From contig NC_135549.1 of the NCBI RefSeq assembly GCF_964340395.1, positions 24,058,342-24,122,341 on the forward strand: a stretch of DNA of 64,000 bases, read 5' to 3'. Source of the stretch: Glandiceps talaboti (taxonomy: Eukaryota > Hemichordata > Enteropneusta > Spengelidae). How positions within the stretch are numbered: position 1 is the stretch's first letter; the number at the start of each line of letters is the position of its first letter. Positions 63,541 through 64,000 of the stretch are shown here, piece after piece. Position numbers and translations under genes: made by a program. The notes under the pieces were generated by a model that worked only from the letters and a program-made list of their open reading frames with translations, ran no database searches and was not told the origin of the DNA.

Positions 63541-63849
63541 AGGGAAATCTTTTGCGGATTCAGGACTCCAATAGTGTGGCGCGCAATCTTTAAGTGTAAT
63601 AATATGATCATCGACTTGATGTCTTAATCGTTTTAATTCAATCAAAGCTCAGTATTCGATCGGTGGAGGGGCGAGGGTTGCAGTTTGGTTGTAAAGTCTG
63701 TTTGTAGTGGACTAGATAAAAGTTCACAATGCTCTATAAACTTAATACAGTCAAAAGGTACATTCGTTATTAAATTCAAATGTGTATGAATTCGCTTTTT
63801 GATCGTTTAAATGAATGGATATCAATATTGAGAAACTTCAATATCTATC

Positions 63850-63887
63850 TGAGAGAGAGACAGAGACAGACACAAACAGACAGACAT

Positions 63888-63919
<32 letters not shown>

Positions 63920-63951
63920 GCAGAGAGACAGACAGACAGACATGCAGAGAA

Positions 63952-63998
<47 letters not shown>

Positions 63999-64000
63999 TG
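63850..64000. repeat. (CAGA)n microsatellite at the window edge
   Basis: CAGA tetramers with GAGA interruptions, running off the right edge. Confidence 0.94.

Overview
This window is nuclear DNA of a metazoan, most likely a marine invertebrate bilaterian. Genes are split into many short exons with GT-AG junctions. Three complete protein genes can be rebuilt as orthologues of animal families. Non-coding DNA is AT-rich and crowded with micro- and minisatellites, foldback elements and a LINE tail. I cannot fix the phylum from sequence alone.

Layout. 1-5440: a 30-bp minisatellite that runs off the left edge, followed by about 4 kb of mainly simple repeats. 9512-22500 (minus): a 17-exon gene for a 740-residue cyclic-nucleotide-binding protein, best matched to CNBD2. 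22501-32836: about 10 kb with no convincing gene, only simple repeats and one possible plus-strand exon. 32837-33246 (minus): an orphan terminal exon of an SLC10-type sodium/bile-acid cotransporter, broken by a 32-bp frameshifting insertion. 34405-39162 (plus): a 7-exon FAM185A orthologue (395 residues). 40263-56847 (minus): a 22-exon gene for the 40S ribosome assembly factor TSR1 (815 residues), tail-to-tail with FAM185A. 57868-58837: a transposon-like element with terminal inverted repeats. 60013-63600: a duplicated block carrying LDL-receptor class A exons on the plus strand; one copy is intact and one is decayed, with a LINE 3' end between them. The window ends in a CAGA microsatellite.

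The genes do not form a functional unit: CNBD2 relates to cAMP sensing (sperm/flagellum in mammals), FAM185A is a predicted mitochondrial DUF4097 protein, and TSR1 acts in pre-40S maturation. All exon coordinates were derived by hand from reading-frame continuity, splice consensus and family similarity. The three gene models keep frame across every junction. The most unusual structures are a 60-bp tandem repeat that copies the TSR1 exon-4 splice donor several times into the following intron, the frameshifted SLC10 exon, several foldback elements inside introns, and the decaying LDLa exon.
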